Shown piece after piece: positions 37,140 to 46,918 of a DNA stretch of 64,000 nucleotides (the stretch's first letter is position 1; each line of letters starts with the position of its first letter). A program made the position numbers and the translations under genes. The notes under the pieces are model-generated. The model was not told where the DNA came from. It made no database searches and was given only the letters and a program-made list of their open reading frames with translations. Source of the stretch: an uncultured archaeon (GTDB lineage Archaea; Halobacteriota; Methanosarcinia; Methanosarcinales; Methanoperedenaceae); the NCBI GenBank assembly GCA_902384525.1, contig CABMCA010000097.1, forward strand, positions 1-64,000. Direction: 5' to 3'.

Positions 37140-39176
37140 TTACATTGAATTTTCTTCATTGTCTTCTTGTGCCTCTCCCATTATGGATTCTAAACTGTGT
37201 TTAAAATCCTCCCATTGGTCATATGGTTTGATTTCATAAATATAGTTGCATGAGTAATTTCCTGTCAATTGATTTTCTTCCTTCAGTATGAATCCTTCAT
37301 TCAAAACCAAAGATAAGCGCTCCCAGTCATTATAAAAATACTCTTGCAAGAGCGGTATAATTTTTTTATACCAAATTGAAACCAAATTCTTTTTTGCATC
37401 TTCAGTTGTCAGTCCTTTGAGATTCAAAAAGTAACTGTGACCAATTTGGTGATCTCGATCTATTAGCGCTGTTATGCGATAATTGAGTTTTTCAAGTAAT
37501 TCTGCTAAATTAATCCCATCGATTGAGATTTCATCAAGTAACTCTAGGTTAGGCATCATTTCTTCGAAAGTGAATCTGCGGCGCAAAGCGATATCCAAGA
37601 GAGCAATGGAGCGATCAGCAGTGTTCATTGTGCCGATAATGTAGAGATTAGACGGAACACTGAATATCTCTTTGGAGTAAGGAAGTGTAGTTTTTAACCA
37701 ATTCTCAGCCCCGAATCTCTTGTCTTCTTCTACCAGCGTGATAAGCTCGCCAAATATTTTGGAGATGTTTCCTCGGTTGATTTCGTCAATTATAAGAACA
37801 TACGTCTTAGCAGTTTCTATCTTAAAGTTATTGGAATATATCTTGTTCAAAACATGTTCTTTCTTGGCTTCGTATCCAATATCCAAGTCATCAGCGCTCT
37901 CTATTTTGCTACTCAGATCTTTAAGATAAGCAACTATTGCATAAACATAACTTTCAACCCCACCTCCAACTCCCAGTTTTGTCCAGACATCATCAACTTT
38001 TTCTATTTGATCCCATTTCTCAAAAGTTTCTTTTAGGGGTTTTATAGATACTGGGTATTCGCTACCATTTTCAAGCCTTATTCTAATGTTCTTGTCAACT
38101 GAAAGTATTTCAAATGGTTTACCTATTTTTGTTTTTAATAAAAGCTCTTGATCATTAAATTTGTCAGTAAATTGTTTGAATGCTAATTCAAAGGTCCTAT
38201 CTACTTTTTCAATTTGATCCTTAATTAATTCATAAGCTGCCTCAAAACACATTTGTTTGAAAATACCATCTTTAACAGGATATTCAATTGAACCGTTTAA
38301 TTTACTTTCTGGCCTAATACCTTCAATAAAATCCTCATATGAATATGATTGATGAAACGTTATGAACCTGATTTGTTTTTTTTCGAGAAGTTTATTAAAT
38401 TCTTCCACAAGTTCTCGCCTTTCTTTACCGGAGCAATAATTAGTATCTTTATGATTAGTATCTTTATGGATAATTTCAAGTGCTTTGTTTATGGTTTCAT
38501 ATGTTTTCCCTGTTCCGGGTGGCCCGTAGAGAATTAAATTCAGATTTTTCCAGATCATACCTTCTACTTCCTTTTCTTCGATTATTTCGATCTCCGATTG
38601 ATGATGATATCTTTCCGAAGGATGCCTATATGTCTTACCAGCAAATTCCGGAAGTTTTCCTGTTTCATAAAAATTTATGATTTGTTTAACTTTTTCATCT
38701 TTTATCTTTAAGTAATAGTCTTTTAATATTCTCAGAGCATAGCTATTTTCAATGAATTTCGCCACTCTATAATACCCCTCCCAACGGACAATTTTTGGCT
38801 CAAATGGAATGGGCTCCCCTAACACATACGAAGTATTTTCATAATCCTCTACATCTGAAATAAAAATTAACCCTGAAAAATACAGTTCATTATCATCAGG
38901 GTGTCTTGTAACTAAAAAGAAGCATCTGTTTCTTACTACATTTTCTGAGTTAATAATACGGATGTAATGGTAACCATCCTCTAAGGAAAATGAACTACAA
39001 CACCCAGTTTCCCATTCATTTTCAAAACATTCTGAATGCTCGGGACAAATCTTGTTTGCATCCCTTTGTTCCATCGTACATGGTTTACGATGCTGATTAG
39101 GGCTGTAATTTATTCCACTAGTTACAATATTCTCTTTCTTTTCAGGTGATGGTATATTTTCACTATTCATAGACAT
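37140..39176 (-). CDS. mcrB: McrB-type AAA+ GTPase of a McrBC modification-dependent restriction system
   Basis: A 678-residue AAA+ protein. The N-terminal 200 residues are a separate DNA-recognition-type region with a Cys cluster (CPEHSECFE ... GCC) and no clear family. The motor has Walker A YGPPGTGKT at about 217-225, FITFHQSYSYEDFIEGIRPE, Walker B LIIDEINRGNISKIFGELIT, and the GTP-specific MNTADRSIALLDIALRRRF, which marks McrB. With McrC it cuts modified DNA. The start at 39176 overlaps a 29-codon frame. Sits inside the F430 gene cluster in the same orientation. Confidence 0.9.
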   Translation of the reverse strand: MSMNSENIPSPEKKENIVTSGINYSPNQHRKPCTMEQRDANKICPEHSECFENEWETGCCSSFSLEDGYHYIRIINSENVVRNRCFFLVTRHPDDNELYFSGLIFISDVEDYENTSYVLGEPIPFEPKIVRWEGYYRVAKFIENSYALRILKDYYLKIKDEKVKQIINFYETGKLPEFAGKTYRHPSERYHHQSEIEIIEEKEVEGMIWKNLNLILYGPPGTGKTYETINKALEIIHKDTNHKDTNYCSGKERRELVEEFNKLLEKKQIRFITFHQSYSYEDFIEGIRPESKLNGSIEYPVKDGIFKQMCFEAAYELIKDQIEKVDRTFELAFKQFTDKFNDQELLLKTKIGKPFEILSVDKNIRIRLENGSEYPVSIKPLKETFEKWDQIEKVDDVWTKLGVGGGVESYVYAIVAYLKDLSSKIESADDLDIGYEAKKEHVLNKIYSNNFKIETAKTYVLIIDEINRGNISKIFGELITLVEEDKRFGAENWLKTTLPYSKEIFSVPSNLYIIGTMNTADRSIALLDIALRRRFTFEEMMPNLELLDEISIDGINLAELLEKLNYRITALIDRDHQIGHSYFLNLKGLTTEDAKKNLVSIWYKKIIPLLQEYFYNDWERLSLVLNEGFILKEENQLTGNYSCNYIYEIKPYDQWEDFKHSLESIMGEAQEDNEENSM

Positions 39177-39252
39177 TTTCCGCTAGTATATCTTTCAAGC
39201 ATTTCTGAATATCATATTCATTCTTGCTCAAATCCCTCATATAATCATACAT
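39163..39252 (-). CDS. 29-residue frame linking mcrC and mcrB
   Basis: MYDYMRDLSKNEYDIQKCLK and nine more residues, ending TAG. Its ATG overlaps the end of mcrC by 8 bases and its end overlaps the mcrB start by 14 bases. The tight overlap on both sides suggests it may be translated, if only to couple mcrC to mcrB. No known motif; chance is possible. Confidence 0.3.
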   Translation of the reverse strand: MYDYMRDLSKNEYDIQKCLKDILAENVYE

Positions 39253-40624
39253 TTATTCCATTATTATGGGATTTTCTTCCAACTATTATTCTATTTAGCT
39301 CATTAATAATTTTTAATACTTCTTTGGGCAAGTCTATACTTAAATTCACTGTTCTTACCTCAACTTCGGCATCTAACACATTCAATTTAAAGTTCTTTTG
39401 TATTGGTGTAATATTATTCACTTGTGGATATATCAAAACAACTCTCTGACATTTGTAAATCTGTGCATAGACCGCGGCCTGATACATATCTTCTTCTTTA
39501 ATTCCCTTTTTTCTCTCCTTGTCATTGAGGATTTTATATTTAGTATCAATAATTAAAGGCACTGTTCCATCCTTATTCTTAAAAATAATATCTGGCTCCA
39601 GCCTAAAAATGTCCTTTCCTTTATCATCTTTCGCAAGATATTTATGGCTCCCTCGCGCCTTCTCCAGAATATCGCAAAGTTCATATCCAGTTCCTCCCAA
39701 TATTCTCCCTCTATGTTCTTGAATGAACTTCGCAATAAATTTCTCAAACAATTTATTCATATCAAAAGTATAGGCAAAGGCATTAGTAGCACCCGCTTGA
39801 GTCTCAATGGCTTGATTTTCCAGAAAAAGCTTTGCCATATTGAAAAGAGGGCGGAATCTCTCGTTCAACCTTGTAAAGATTATCTGCTCTAAAACAGCAT
39901 TATTCAGAGCAGGAGGAAGGATAACTTCATCCATCCAGTCAGAGAGAATGGCTAATTGCTGGCGGTTGCTGGCATCCATTGATTGACATCTTATTTGAAT
40001 TGTTGCAAACTTCAAAACTTGATTCAAAAGATTATCCGGGCTGAATTCATCATATTGAACATAAAACCGATGCTTTTGGAAAGGATTAATATTAAGATGC
40101 TGTGAAATCAGCCACTTCCCTTTAAGGACTCCCAAATTTTCTTCATGGGTTATGTAGTTTCGAAAGATTCCACGTTTTAACGCTTCTTGAAGGTTTTTTG
40201 CATACAGAAAAGTCAGAATTTCAAACCAGTCGGCAGGCTTTTTATGCATTGCTGCGATATCATTTTCGTATGGTTTTAAATCAAATGCATATCTCAGTAG
40301 GAAAAGCAGATTTGTTCGCGCCGAATACACAGATTCTGCATCTTTGGCATCTGCCTTACCTGTTATATCAATCTTAGGAAGAATTTCGATTGAAAAATCT
40401 CCAATACGGACTATCCCAATCAGGTTAGTAGCTTTCAAGGCGCCATCTAAAAAATGAAATATTTTTGGCTTCTTATCCCCATAAAGTCTTTTCAGGATAA
40501 TCTGATGATCTTTTTGAAATCCACATTTTCTATCTTCCAAGTCTTTATACGTGCATTCTTGGTGTTCAAAAAGAGTTATTGTCCTTGGCGTATTTAAGAG
40601 CATCTTCACAATCCCTTTTATCAC
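39245..40624 (-). CDS. mcrC: McrC-type nuclease subunit
   Basis: A 459-residue McrC: IVRIGDFSIEILPKIDI in the N-terminal half and a PD-(D/E)xK nuclease core in the C-terminal half, LEPDIIFKNKDGTVPLIIDT then KYK, followed by EEDMYQAAVYAQIYKCQRVV. It delivers DNA cleavage driven by McrB. GTG at 40624 or ATG at 40603 could be the start; AAGGG lies before the latter. It begins 23 or 44 bases after the cfbC stop, so it is probably transcribed with cfbC and cfbD. Note that this is restriction McrC, not methyl-coenzyme M reductase. Confidence 0.88.
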   Translation of the reverse strand: MIKGIVKMLLNTPRTITLFEHQECTYKDLEDRKCGFQKDHQIILKRLYGDKKPKIFHFLDGALKATNLIGIVRIGDFSIEILPKIDITGKADAKDAESVYSARTNLLFLLRYAFDLKPYENDIAAMHKKPADWFEILTFLYAKNLQEALKRGIFRNYITHEENLGVLKGKWLISQHLNINPFQKHRFYVQYDEFSPDNLLNQVLKFATIQIRCQSMDASNRQQLAILSDWMDEVILPPALNNAVLEQIIFTRLNERFRPLFNMAKLFLENQAIETQAGATNAFAYTFDMNKLFEKFIAKFIQEHRGRILGGTGYELCDILEKARGSHKYLAKDDKGKDIFRLEPDIIFKNKDGTVPLIIDTKYKILNDKERKKGIKEEDMYQAAVYAQIYKCQRVVLIYPQVNNITPIQKNFKLNVLDAEVEVRTVNLSIDLPKEVLKIINELNRIIVGRKSHNNGINV

Positions 40625-40647
40625 TCTACATCCAATATCTCTGGCTC

Positions 40648-41439
40648 TTAAATCCTTGTCAATTCCCTCAACCTGGCATCATCAAGAGGCACAGGGATTT
40701 TTCCATCCCTTTTACCCATAATGCTTTTTGCAAGCTTACGGTACACAGCCGCAATCTGCGAATCGGGAGCTTTCTCAATAACTGAATAACCATCTCTTTC
40801 GCAGGTCTGCACCAGAACATCTTTTGGAATAAAAGCAAGAAGCTGGCTTCCGACCTCTTTTGCAAACTCGCTGACGATCTTTTCCTCATTTAAAGCGCCG
40901 CGCGAGTTGCATATTACACCATTAAGCGTCATTTCAAGGCGTGAAAGACCTTTACAGATATTGTTTGCAGCATACAGCGGCATGTATTCGCCTGAAGTGA
41001 GCACATACGCCTCGTTCACAAGCCCTTTCTTGACAGGCGCAACAAAACCACCGCATACAATATCGCCGGGCACATCATAAATAACAAGGTCCGTATCCTC
41101 GATGGCGCGTGAGATTTTCTTAAGAAGGCTGATAGCAACGATAATTCCCCTTCCTGCGCATCCGATGCCGGGTTCAGGGCCTCCGATCTCAAGACATTTT
41201 ACCCCTTTATACCCATTGAAAACGATATCCTCTTCCTTTATGTCTATTCCTTCCCTCATAAGGTCCATTATTGTGGGGATGCGTCGGCCCTGCAATAATG
41301 TAATGGAGGAGTCACTCTTTGGGTCGCATCCGATTATAGTAACGCGGTATCCCTCATCAGCACAAGCTGCGGCAACATTTGAAGCAGTGCTTGATTTGCC
41401 GATCCCGCCTTTTCCGTAGATAGCTATCTGCTTAGGCAT
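40648..41439 (-). CDS. cfbC: Ni-sirohydrochlorin a,c-diamide reductive cyclase, NifH-like reductase
   Basis: A 263-residue NifH/BchL-type iron protein. P-loop [20 protein letters not shown] at about residues 8-27, [17 protein letters not shown], cluster ligands in the GIGCAGRGI region and in [14 protein letters not shown]. It hands electrons with ATP hydrolysis to CfbD, which reduces and cyclises the Ni-sirohydrochlorin ring in coenzyme F430 synthesis. Shorter than nitrogenase NifH and paired with a cfbD gene, so not nitrogenase. Overlaps cfbD by 8 bases. Confidence 0.93.
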   Translation of the reverse strand: MPKQIAIYGKGGIGKSSTASNVAAACADEGYRVTIIGCDPKSDSSITLLQGRRIPTIMDLMREGIDIKEEDIVFNGYKGVKCLEIGGPEPGIGCAGRGIIVAISLLKKISRAIEDTDLVIYDVPGDIVCGGFVAPVKKGLVNEAYVLTSGEYMPLYAANNICKGLSRLEMTLNGVICNSRGALNEEKIVSEFAKEVGSQLLAFIPKDVLVQTCERDGYSVIEKAPDSQIAAVYRKLAKSIMGKRDGKIPVPLDDARLRELTRI

Positions 41440-42553
41440 CTTTGACCATCTCCCTGAGCGTTGCCCCGAATTCAGACTCCACGATGTGGGATACTCCCAG
41501 CGTCTTGGGATGAAGGTCGATTTCTACCACGACATGAGTATGCCCCATCTCTTTTAAGGGAACGACCTGGCGCGGCCCGTTTGTTACAGAGAATAATTCC
41601 ATATTGTTTATATTATTCATGGGAAGCGCATGAGGAACACCTGATATTACTGCAAAATCATAATCGCTATATTTCTCACCGATTATCCTGTCTGCGGTAT
41701 TTCCTGCCACAGGATACTCATCCAATCCTCCGATAATATGGTGTATTTCAAATCCTTTTTCTTTCAGGTCGTCCTTTATTTCCCGGGCATTTCTCCTGTT
41801 CTTGGGAAGTCCCACATTATCATCAAGGTTCACCATGTTCACGATATTGGAGCCATATCCCAGCTTTTGCGCAACCTGCGCGACTGCAAGGTTAATATCC
41901 GCGAACATGAAGGCGGTTTCTTTCTTGGCATTGAGAATATTGAGTCCTTTTTTACCCTGCTTTATTAATTCAAGCAATCTTCCTGCAACCTTGTATTTAA
42001 GATCGCCGCGGTTAGGCTCAAGATATTCCTTGCTGGCCGCACCGTGACGCTTTTCGACCAGCGTAGCTTCTTTAAGAAGCGCTTTTTGTCTCTCAAATTC
42101 AGCTTCGCTGATAATTCCACTGGCAAGCGCGGATTCAAGAGCCATAACAACTCCTTTTGTGTTATCCCTGTAGCCGGCGTGCACATCCACTTCAATTACG
42201 GGAACATCAGGCTGGACCTGGGTCACTGCCTCATGCAGTTCCTCTCCGATTATCATGCTTGCACATGTACCCACGATCCCTATGCGTCTGGGATTAAAGC
42301 GCTCTATTACTTTTTCAAGCACCTCAACAAGGGCATCATGCCCCCCGAAAACAAACCCGGTCTCATCAAGCGATGTGGTGACTACTCTCATGCCATCTTC
42401 TTCCAGAAGCCGGGCATGCTTGAAACTGCATCCAGGAGGGCCGTGAAGTATGACAACATCGGTATCAAGGTCTCTTAACGTGTACAATGCGGCTACGATC
42501 GAACTGGGCCGCGGGTGCATTATAAGTGGTTCTTTTTCTTTTTTAACAGGCAT
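41432..42553 (-). CDS. cfbD: Ni-sirohydrochlorin a,c-diamide reductive cyclase, NifD-like subunit
   Basis: A 373-residue NifD-like protein acting as a homodimeric catalytic subunit with CfbC. Marks: [20 protein letters not shown] and [20 protein letters not shown] with a cluster-ligating Cys, [16 protein letters not shown], and [20 protein letters not shown] near the end. Length matches CfbD, shorter than NifD. The ATG has GGAG 8 bases upstream. First gene of the F430 cluster here; cfbA and cfbE are not in the window. Presence of cfbBCD implies methyl-coenzyme M reductase use. Confidence 0.93.
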   Translation of the reverse strand: MPVKKEKEPLIMHPRPSSIVAALYTLRDLDTDVVILHGPPGCSFKHARLLEEDGMRVVTTSLDETGFVFGGHDALVEVLEKVIERFNPRRIGIVGTCASMIIGEELHEAVTQVQPDVPVIEVDVHAGYRDNTKGVVMALESALASGIISEAEFERQKALLKEATLVEKRHGAASKEYLEPNRGDLKYKVAGRLLELIKQGKKGLNILNAKKETAFMFADINLAVAQVAQKLGYGSNIVNMVNLDDNVGLPKNRRNAREIKDDLKEKGFEIHHIIGGLDEYPVAGNTADRIIGEKYSDYDFAVISGVPHALPMNNINNMELFSVTNGPRQVVPLKEMGHTHVVVEIDLHPKTLGVSHIVESEFGATLREMVKDA

Positions 42554-42698
42554 CCTTTTTCTCCGAATTTAATAGAATTATGAATTATTATGAAAACGGT
42601 GGTTTTTATAGGGCACTTTATTGGATAATACTTTCGTATGAGGTAATGGAAAAATAGTAAGATAAGTTTTGCTATGATTTAGAAGAATTTCTGCAAAA

Positions 42699-43058
42699 CT
42701 AAAAATGTCTATTCTTCAATATTTTATTCCAGTCAAACAAAAAGAGAACTAACCCTAAAAGTGCTATGAGTTCAAAAAATTCATACGTTGTAGAATCTGA
42801 ATTTTCTTTAAGACCTTCAAGAAATTCATGGGATAACATAAAAAAGCCTCCGATGAATATAAAAAATAAACTTTTGTAAAAACTTCTTTTATTTGAAATT
42901 ACTTTATCTGAAGTCACTTCTTCCTTTTGCATAAATTTCCATGCCAGTGTTACTTGAATAACAAGATAAATCACTGCCAAAATAAGTATAAAATTAATTA
43001 CTGCGATAATTCTAAAAAGAGTAAAATCATCAATTAAACTCCCTAATACTGAGTCCAT
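42699..43058 (-). CDS. hypothetical small membrane protein
   Basis: 119 residues with three hydrophobic segments (about 17-40, 63-78, 93-110) and short charged loops; topology suggests one long N-terminal helix, LFRIIAVINFILILAVIYLV, then two spans. Not assigned to a family. It is AT-rich, stands alone between the F430 cluster and a divergent MutS-like gene, and could be a lineage-specific gene. Confidence 0.6.
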   Translation of the reverse strand: MDSVLGSLIDDFTLFRIIAVINFILILAVIYLVIQVTLAWKFMQKEEVTSDKVISNKRSFYKSLFFIFIGGFFMLSHEFLEGLKENSDSTTYEFFELIALLGLVLFLFDWNKILKNRHF

Positions 43059-43197
43059 AACAAGTGGTTATGTTTTTCATATATATAATAATTATGTATG
43101 ATTATATGATAATGCATGACACATCTTGAAGGCTGTCTGAAATATATATCAAAAAGTCCGCATACCAACTTTTTTATAATCCACATACAATTAAGAT

Positions 43198-43210
43198 TAA
43201 ATATATAAAT
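43198..43210 (+). promoter_or_regulatory. TATA box of the MutS-like gene
   Basis: TAAATATATAAAT lies about 22-25 bases before ATG 43226, with no ribosome binding site in between, consistent with a leaderless transcript. Confidence 0.5.
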
Positions 43211-43225
43211 TCAAATTGAATTCCA

Positions 43226-45295
43226 ATGATAACCACCCTGAAATCCATCCCACGCATTGGCGAAAAAACCGCGCGCCGCCTTGTTGAGCATTTCGGCTCT
43301 GAAAAACAGGCAATTGATGCCATAATAAGTCAGGATATAGCTGCCATTAGCGAACTTGAGGGAATGACCGAAAAATCCGCGATATCACTTGTTCTGGAGG
43401 CTGTTGCAATAAATGAGGGCGCAGGTGTCAGGGATTTCCTTAAAACAAATGAGGCTTTTGATTTTTATGAAAAGCTCTTAGAACTCATCAAGGGTTTTGC
43501 GCATACGGATCATGCAAGAAGCAAACTGAGCCTGTATTTCCCTTATCCTTCGCGAAAGAAGGAAAAGATACTCCATATCCAGAAAGAGATCCGGGGAATT
43601 CTGGAGATTGCGGGTAAACTCGATGAAAAAGAACTCTCCTCCCTGTTATCAAAAATAAAACCCCTGAAGACGAATTTAAATATACCTGTGATCAGGGACA
43701 GGGTAATCATTGCAACAAATACTGAGGAATTTGAAGCTGCCAAAAAATTCCCTGTTTCAGTCCAGCTTGTTTCTGATAGAAGGGAAATTGCCGATGTAGC
43801 CCGCGGTTATTCATATGTGATATTGGGAACAAACCTGGCCGGCCTTGATTTTCCAGAAGATATTGAAGTTGATTTTCTTGATATCAAAAAATTAGAGACC
43901 TGGCAGGTCGCTCCTGAAAAAGAACTGGCATTTTTTACAAAAAACCTTGAGGCCATCATTTGCTCAATTGGTGTCTTTAATAAGATCAGGCAGCACGCAC
44001 CTTTTTTTTGTGAAAAAATAAAACCAGGGGATATCCAGCAATTATCTTCGGGTATAATGAAACTCTCCGGGGAAACTGATGTAAAAAGCGGGCTTGATAA
44101 TGAAATAGACAGATGTAAATCAATTATCGACAGGCTAAGCGATACAGTTACAAATTCGCAACAACAGGCAAATCTCGAATTCGGGGCTCTTATCGAAAAA
44201 AGCTCAATTACAGTCAAAGGCTTTGACATGCTCACTGCAATGGATGGGAGCATTAACCGGCTGCTTGAAAAAGAGATCAGGGAAAAATACAACACAGTGA
44301 CTGCCAATACACTGCGAGGCATTGTGGCTGAACTCGATCTAAACCCGACAGAGTCACAGTATGTCAATACTTTTTTCAATGAGGAAATATCTCACCCGAT
44401 CAAAATAAACATGCGCGGTGTTGAAGGATTGAAAAACCATCTGCTTCGAAGCATAGCGTCACGAAAGATCGTAATCCTGAGAAATAATGCCCGTTTTCTT
44501 TCAAACTTAAAAGAAACCGCATCCCTTCTTGTCCGCGAGGTTCTTGATTTTGATGTCGGATATACGATCGCCTGTTTTTCAAAGAAATTTGCCCTTAACA
44601 TACCGCATCTCCAGAGTAATAACGGGATAGGCATAAAAGGAGGATCGAACCTCTTCCTGGCAAATGCAGTCCCGATAGATTACATAATCGGAAGGTGCAG
44701 CATGAATTCCGGCATCGGTAAACTCAAAGATGCGCGTGTGGTCCTGTTAAGCGGCGTAAACTCCGGCGGCAAAACATCAACACTTGATCTTCTTGCCCAG
44801 GTTGCCATACTTGCCCATATGGGATATCCTGTTCCTGCAAAAGAATGTGAACTGGGTCTTGTTGAAGAATTCTATTATTTCGGCAAATCCAAAGGCACAA
44901 TGGATGCCGGGGCTTTTGAAAGTACTGTCAAGGATTTCTCTGCCGTTTTGAACAATAAAACCAAGATCGTCCTTACTGATGAGATGGAATCTATCACTGA
45001 GCCCGGCGCTTCCGCCAAGATCATTTCAGGGATTCTTGAGGAACTTGACGATAATAATGGGATTGGAGTATTTGTTAGCCACCTGGCAGAATCGATACTG
45101 AAAAATACAACCCATAATATCCGGGTTGATGGTATTGAAGCAAAAGGTCTTGATGAAAACCTGAACCTTATAGTTGACAGGAATCCGAGATACAATTATC
45201 TTGCCCGCAGCACGCCTGAGCTTATTGTAGAAAGGCTTGCGCGAAAGTATACGGATATCGAATTCTATGGAAAATTGCTAAAGAAATTCAGGTAA
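43226..45295 (+). CDS. MutS-family ATPase with N-terminal helix-hairpin-helix
   Basis: A 689-residue protein. The first 60 residues are a helix-hairpin-helix pair (LKSIPRIGEKTARRLVEHFG). The C-terminal part is a MutS ABC-type ATPase: Walker A VLLSGVNSGGKTSTLDLLAQ at about 510-529, then ECELGLVEEFYYFG, FESTVKDFSAVL, Walker B IVLTDEMESITEPGASAKII and GVFVSHLAESI. No MutS mismatch-recognition N-domain is present, nor a Smr domain, so it is closer to the archaeal MutS2-like group of uncertain role, perhaps in recombination. Preceded by a TATA box; leaderless. Confidence 0.88.
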   Translation: MITTLKSIPRIGEKTARRLVEHFGSEKQAIDAIISQDIAAISELEGMTEKSAISLVLEAVAINEGAGVRDFLKTNEAFDFYEKLLELIKGFAHTDHARSKLSLYFPYPSRKKEKILHIQKEIRGILEIAGKLDEKELSSLLSKIKPLKTNLNIPVIRDRVIIATNTEEFEAAKKFPVSVQLVSDRREIADVARGYSYVILGTNLAGLDFPEDIEVDFLDIKKLETWQVAPEKELAFFTKNLEAIICSIGVFNKIRQHAPFFCEKIKPGDIQQLSSGIMKLSGETDVKSGLDNEIDRCKSIIDRLSDTVTNSQQQANLEFGALIEKSSITVKGFDMLTAMDGSINRLLEKEIREKYNTVTANTLRGIVAELDLNPTESQYVNTFFNEEISHPIKINMRGVEGLKNHLLRSIASRKIVILRNNARFLSNLKETASLLVREVLDFDVGYTIACFSKKFALNIPHLQSNNGIGIKGGSNLFLANAVPIDYIIGRCSMNSGIGKLKDARVVLLSGVNSGGKTSTLDLLAQVAILAHMGYPVPAKECELGLVEEFYYFGKSKGTMDAGAFESTVKDFSAVLNNKTKIVLTDEMESITEPGASAKIISGILEELDDNNGIGVFVSHLAESILKNTTHNIRVDGIEAKGLDENLNLIVDRNPRYNYLARSTPELIVERLARKYTDIEFYGKLLKKFR

Positions 45296-45412
45296 ATGCT
45301 CATTTTGGTTTGAGATTGTCTTTATTTGTCTTGAAAACAATCTATTAATTATTATGACTATGATACTCATAGTAGCTTATGCGGCAGTTAATATCGCTTT
45401 TATGGTGAAGAA

Positions 45413-45955
45413 ATGATTGAAAATAAAGAAGAATCTGAATTTGGTTTTATCAAACTTCTTTTCGGATATATATACCGCAGATTAAATTTCCAGCATTTTC
45501 TTTACTTTTGCGTTTTCATTACATTCGATATTGGAGACACAGTTACAGCTGCTATTATGATAGATTCAAAAGGATTGGGGGTTGAATATAACCCGATAAT
45601 CCAATATATCTATTTGAATTACGGACTCTCCGGGCTTATTGCAGCCAAGCTATGGCTGATAATCGTTCCTCTTATGATCGCTTCAACAAAGGTCAAAGAC
45701 AGCTTCTGGTTCATAAATGGAGTGCTGGGATCATTGATAGTATTAGGGATATTGGCCATCCAGGCAAATATCCAGGAAATATCCGGTATTCCGCACATGA
45801 GTCCTATGGAGATCAATACAATTTACGTGGTGGTTTTATTATTATTCACATTTGCGGGTAGTATCATAGATAATTATACAAAAACGAAAGCACAAAATTC
45901 TTTTTCCAACCGGATTAAGGGATTGAATAAAAAATATTCATCTACTTTCAAGTGA
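45413..45955 (+). CDS. hypothetical membrane protein, DUF5658-like
   Basis: 180 residues with about four hydrophobic segments. The pattern DIGDTVTAAIMIDSKGLGVE followed by YNPIIQYIYLNYG and AAKLWLIIVPLMIA (a D-x-x-T helix, E-x-N-P turn, and a Lys in the third span) is seen in DUF5658-type small membrane proteins. Function unknown. A Lys/Ser-rich tail ends the protein. It is close to the next gene (10 bases) and could be co-transcribed. Confidence 0.62.
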   Translation: MIENKEESEFGFIKLLFGYIYRRLNFQHFLYFCVFITFDIGDTVTAAIMIDSKGLGVEYNPIIQYIYLNYGLSGLIAAKLWLIIVPLMIASTKVKDSFWFINGVLGSLIVLGILAIQANIQEISGIPHMSPMEINTIYVVVLLLFTFAGSIIDNYTKTKAQNSFSNRIKGLNKKYSSTFK

Positions 45956-45965
45956 ATTATCCTTT

Positions 45966-46871
45966 GTGATTCTTGAACTATCTTATCCGGTTGATTGCTT
46001 ATGCGATTTCACATATGATTTTTTCTGGCAGCACAGGGGCAGCAGGCTTTCTCCATCCTCTGTGATACCGCACCAGACCGGTACATTATATACATATCAA
46101 GACCTTGTTTTTGTATTAAAGAATGGAGAAGATGTGAATATAAAAGGCAATGCAGGCAAAAGGCTTGGAAGCAGCCTCGGAGTTGATCTTAAGTTTTTCG
46201 GGGGCACAGGAAAAGCCATTAAGTCCGGCTCAATAATCGTTGATGGGGATGTTGATACGCGGATGGGTATCAGTATGATCTCCGGGGCGATATATGTAAA
46301 AGGTATTGTCAAACAACCGGTGGGAAACATTGTGGAGGTTGTATCTGACCGCCTGGGCTATCGAAAATTCATATCTATTACAGATATCCTTTCAGAAGTG
46401 CCAGATGAAAAAATACTTCCCCCGAATGTTATGGAAAATGGCTGCTTATACGTTAGAGATGGGATTATGCGTGATACGATCGCGGCCCGCCTTGATGCTG
46501 ACAGGAAGGTCGTTGTGGAAGGCGATGCGGGGATGAGCACAGGGATCCTGATGAAGCGCGGATTTGTCAGAATAGAAGGGGATGCAGGTTTGAACACTGC
46601 TGTACTTCTGCGTGGAGGAATGATCGTTGTAGGGAATACGGGAGAGTTCGCTGGTGCATATATGAATGATGGCGTGCTTATAATAAGTGGGAAATCTCAG
46701 GGTTATGTTGGTGCAAATATGAAAAGAGGGACGATTTTTTTTAAAGGGGACGCCATGGTCCCGGGTGTTCCGGTTGATGAAAAGGATATAAAGATGCTTA
46801 TCAGGGTGCTTGATATCAGCAAGGTGGTAGCAATGATGTTTAAGAGATACAGGATTAATAGAATTCTATGA
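45966..46871 (+). CDS. GXGXG beta-helix protein (FwdC / glutamate synthase C-domain-like)
   Basis: A 301-residue protein dominated by a right-handed beta-helix of the GXGXG type: repeats GNAGKRLGSSL, GDVDTRMGISM, GDAGMSTGILM, GDAGLNTAVLL, GNTGEFAGAYM and SQGYVGANM. This fold is found in formylmethanofuran dehydrogenase subunit C and the glutamate synthase C-terminal domain. No other Fwd or GltB subunits are adjacent, so it is a stand-alone relative rather than a proven FwdC. GTG start; the N-terminal 40 residues, with two Cys, are unusual. Confidence 0.78.
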   Translation: MILELSYPVDCLCDFTYDFFWQHRGSRLSPSSVIPHQTGTLYTYQDLVFVLKNGEDVNIKGNAGKRLGSSLGVDLKFFGGTGKAIKSGSIIVDGDVDTRMGISMISGAIYVKGIVKQPVGNIVEVVSDRLGYRKFISITDILSEVPDEKILPPNVMENGCLYVRDGIMRDTIAARLDADRKVVVEGDAGMSTGILMKRGFVRIEGDAGLNTAVLLRGGMIVVGNTGEFAGAYMNDGVLIISGKSQGYVGANMKRGTIFFKGDAMVPGVPVDEKDIKMLIRVLDISKVVAMMFKRYRINRIL

Positions 46872-46918
46872 AATTCATAACAATACTTGCATTTGTGCTA
46901 AGATAAAAGTAACATGGA

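Noticed and set aside
39245-40624. Possible methyl-coenzyme M reductase operon protein McrC, because F430 genes are adjacent
   Set aside because: The sequence has a restriction-type PD-(D/E)xK core and is paired with a GTPase McrB; it is not related to methyl-coenzyme M reductase.
40648-42553. Nitrogenase nifH and nifD
   Set aside because: Lengths are those of CfbC and CfbD, there is no nifK or nifE/N, and cfbB is in the same cluster.
45966-46871. Formylmethanofuran dehydrogenase subunit C
   Set aside because: Only the beta-helix fold is shared; no fwd genes are adjacent and the N-terminus differs, so the specific name is not supported.
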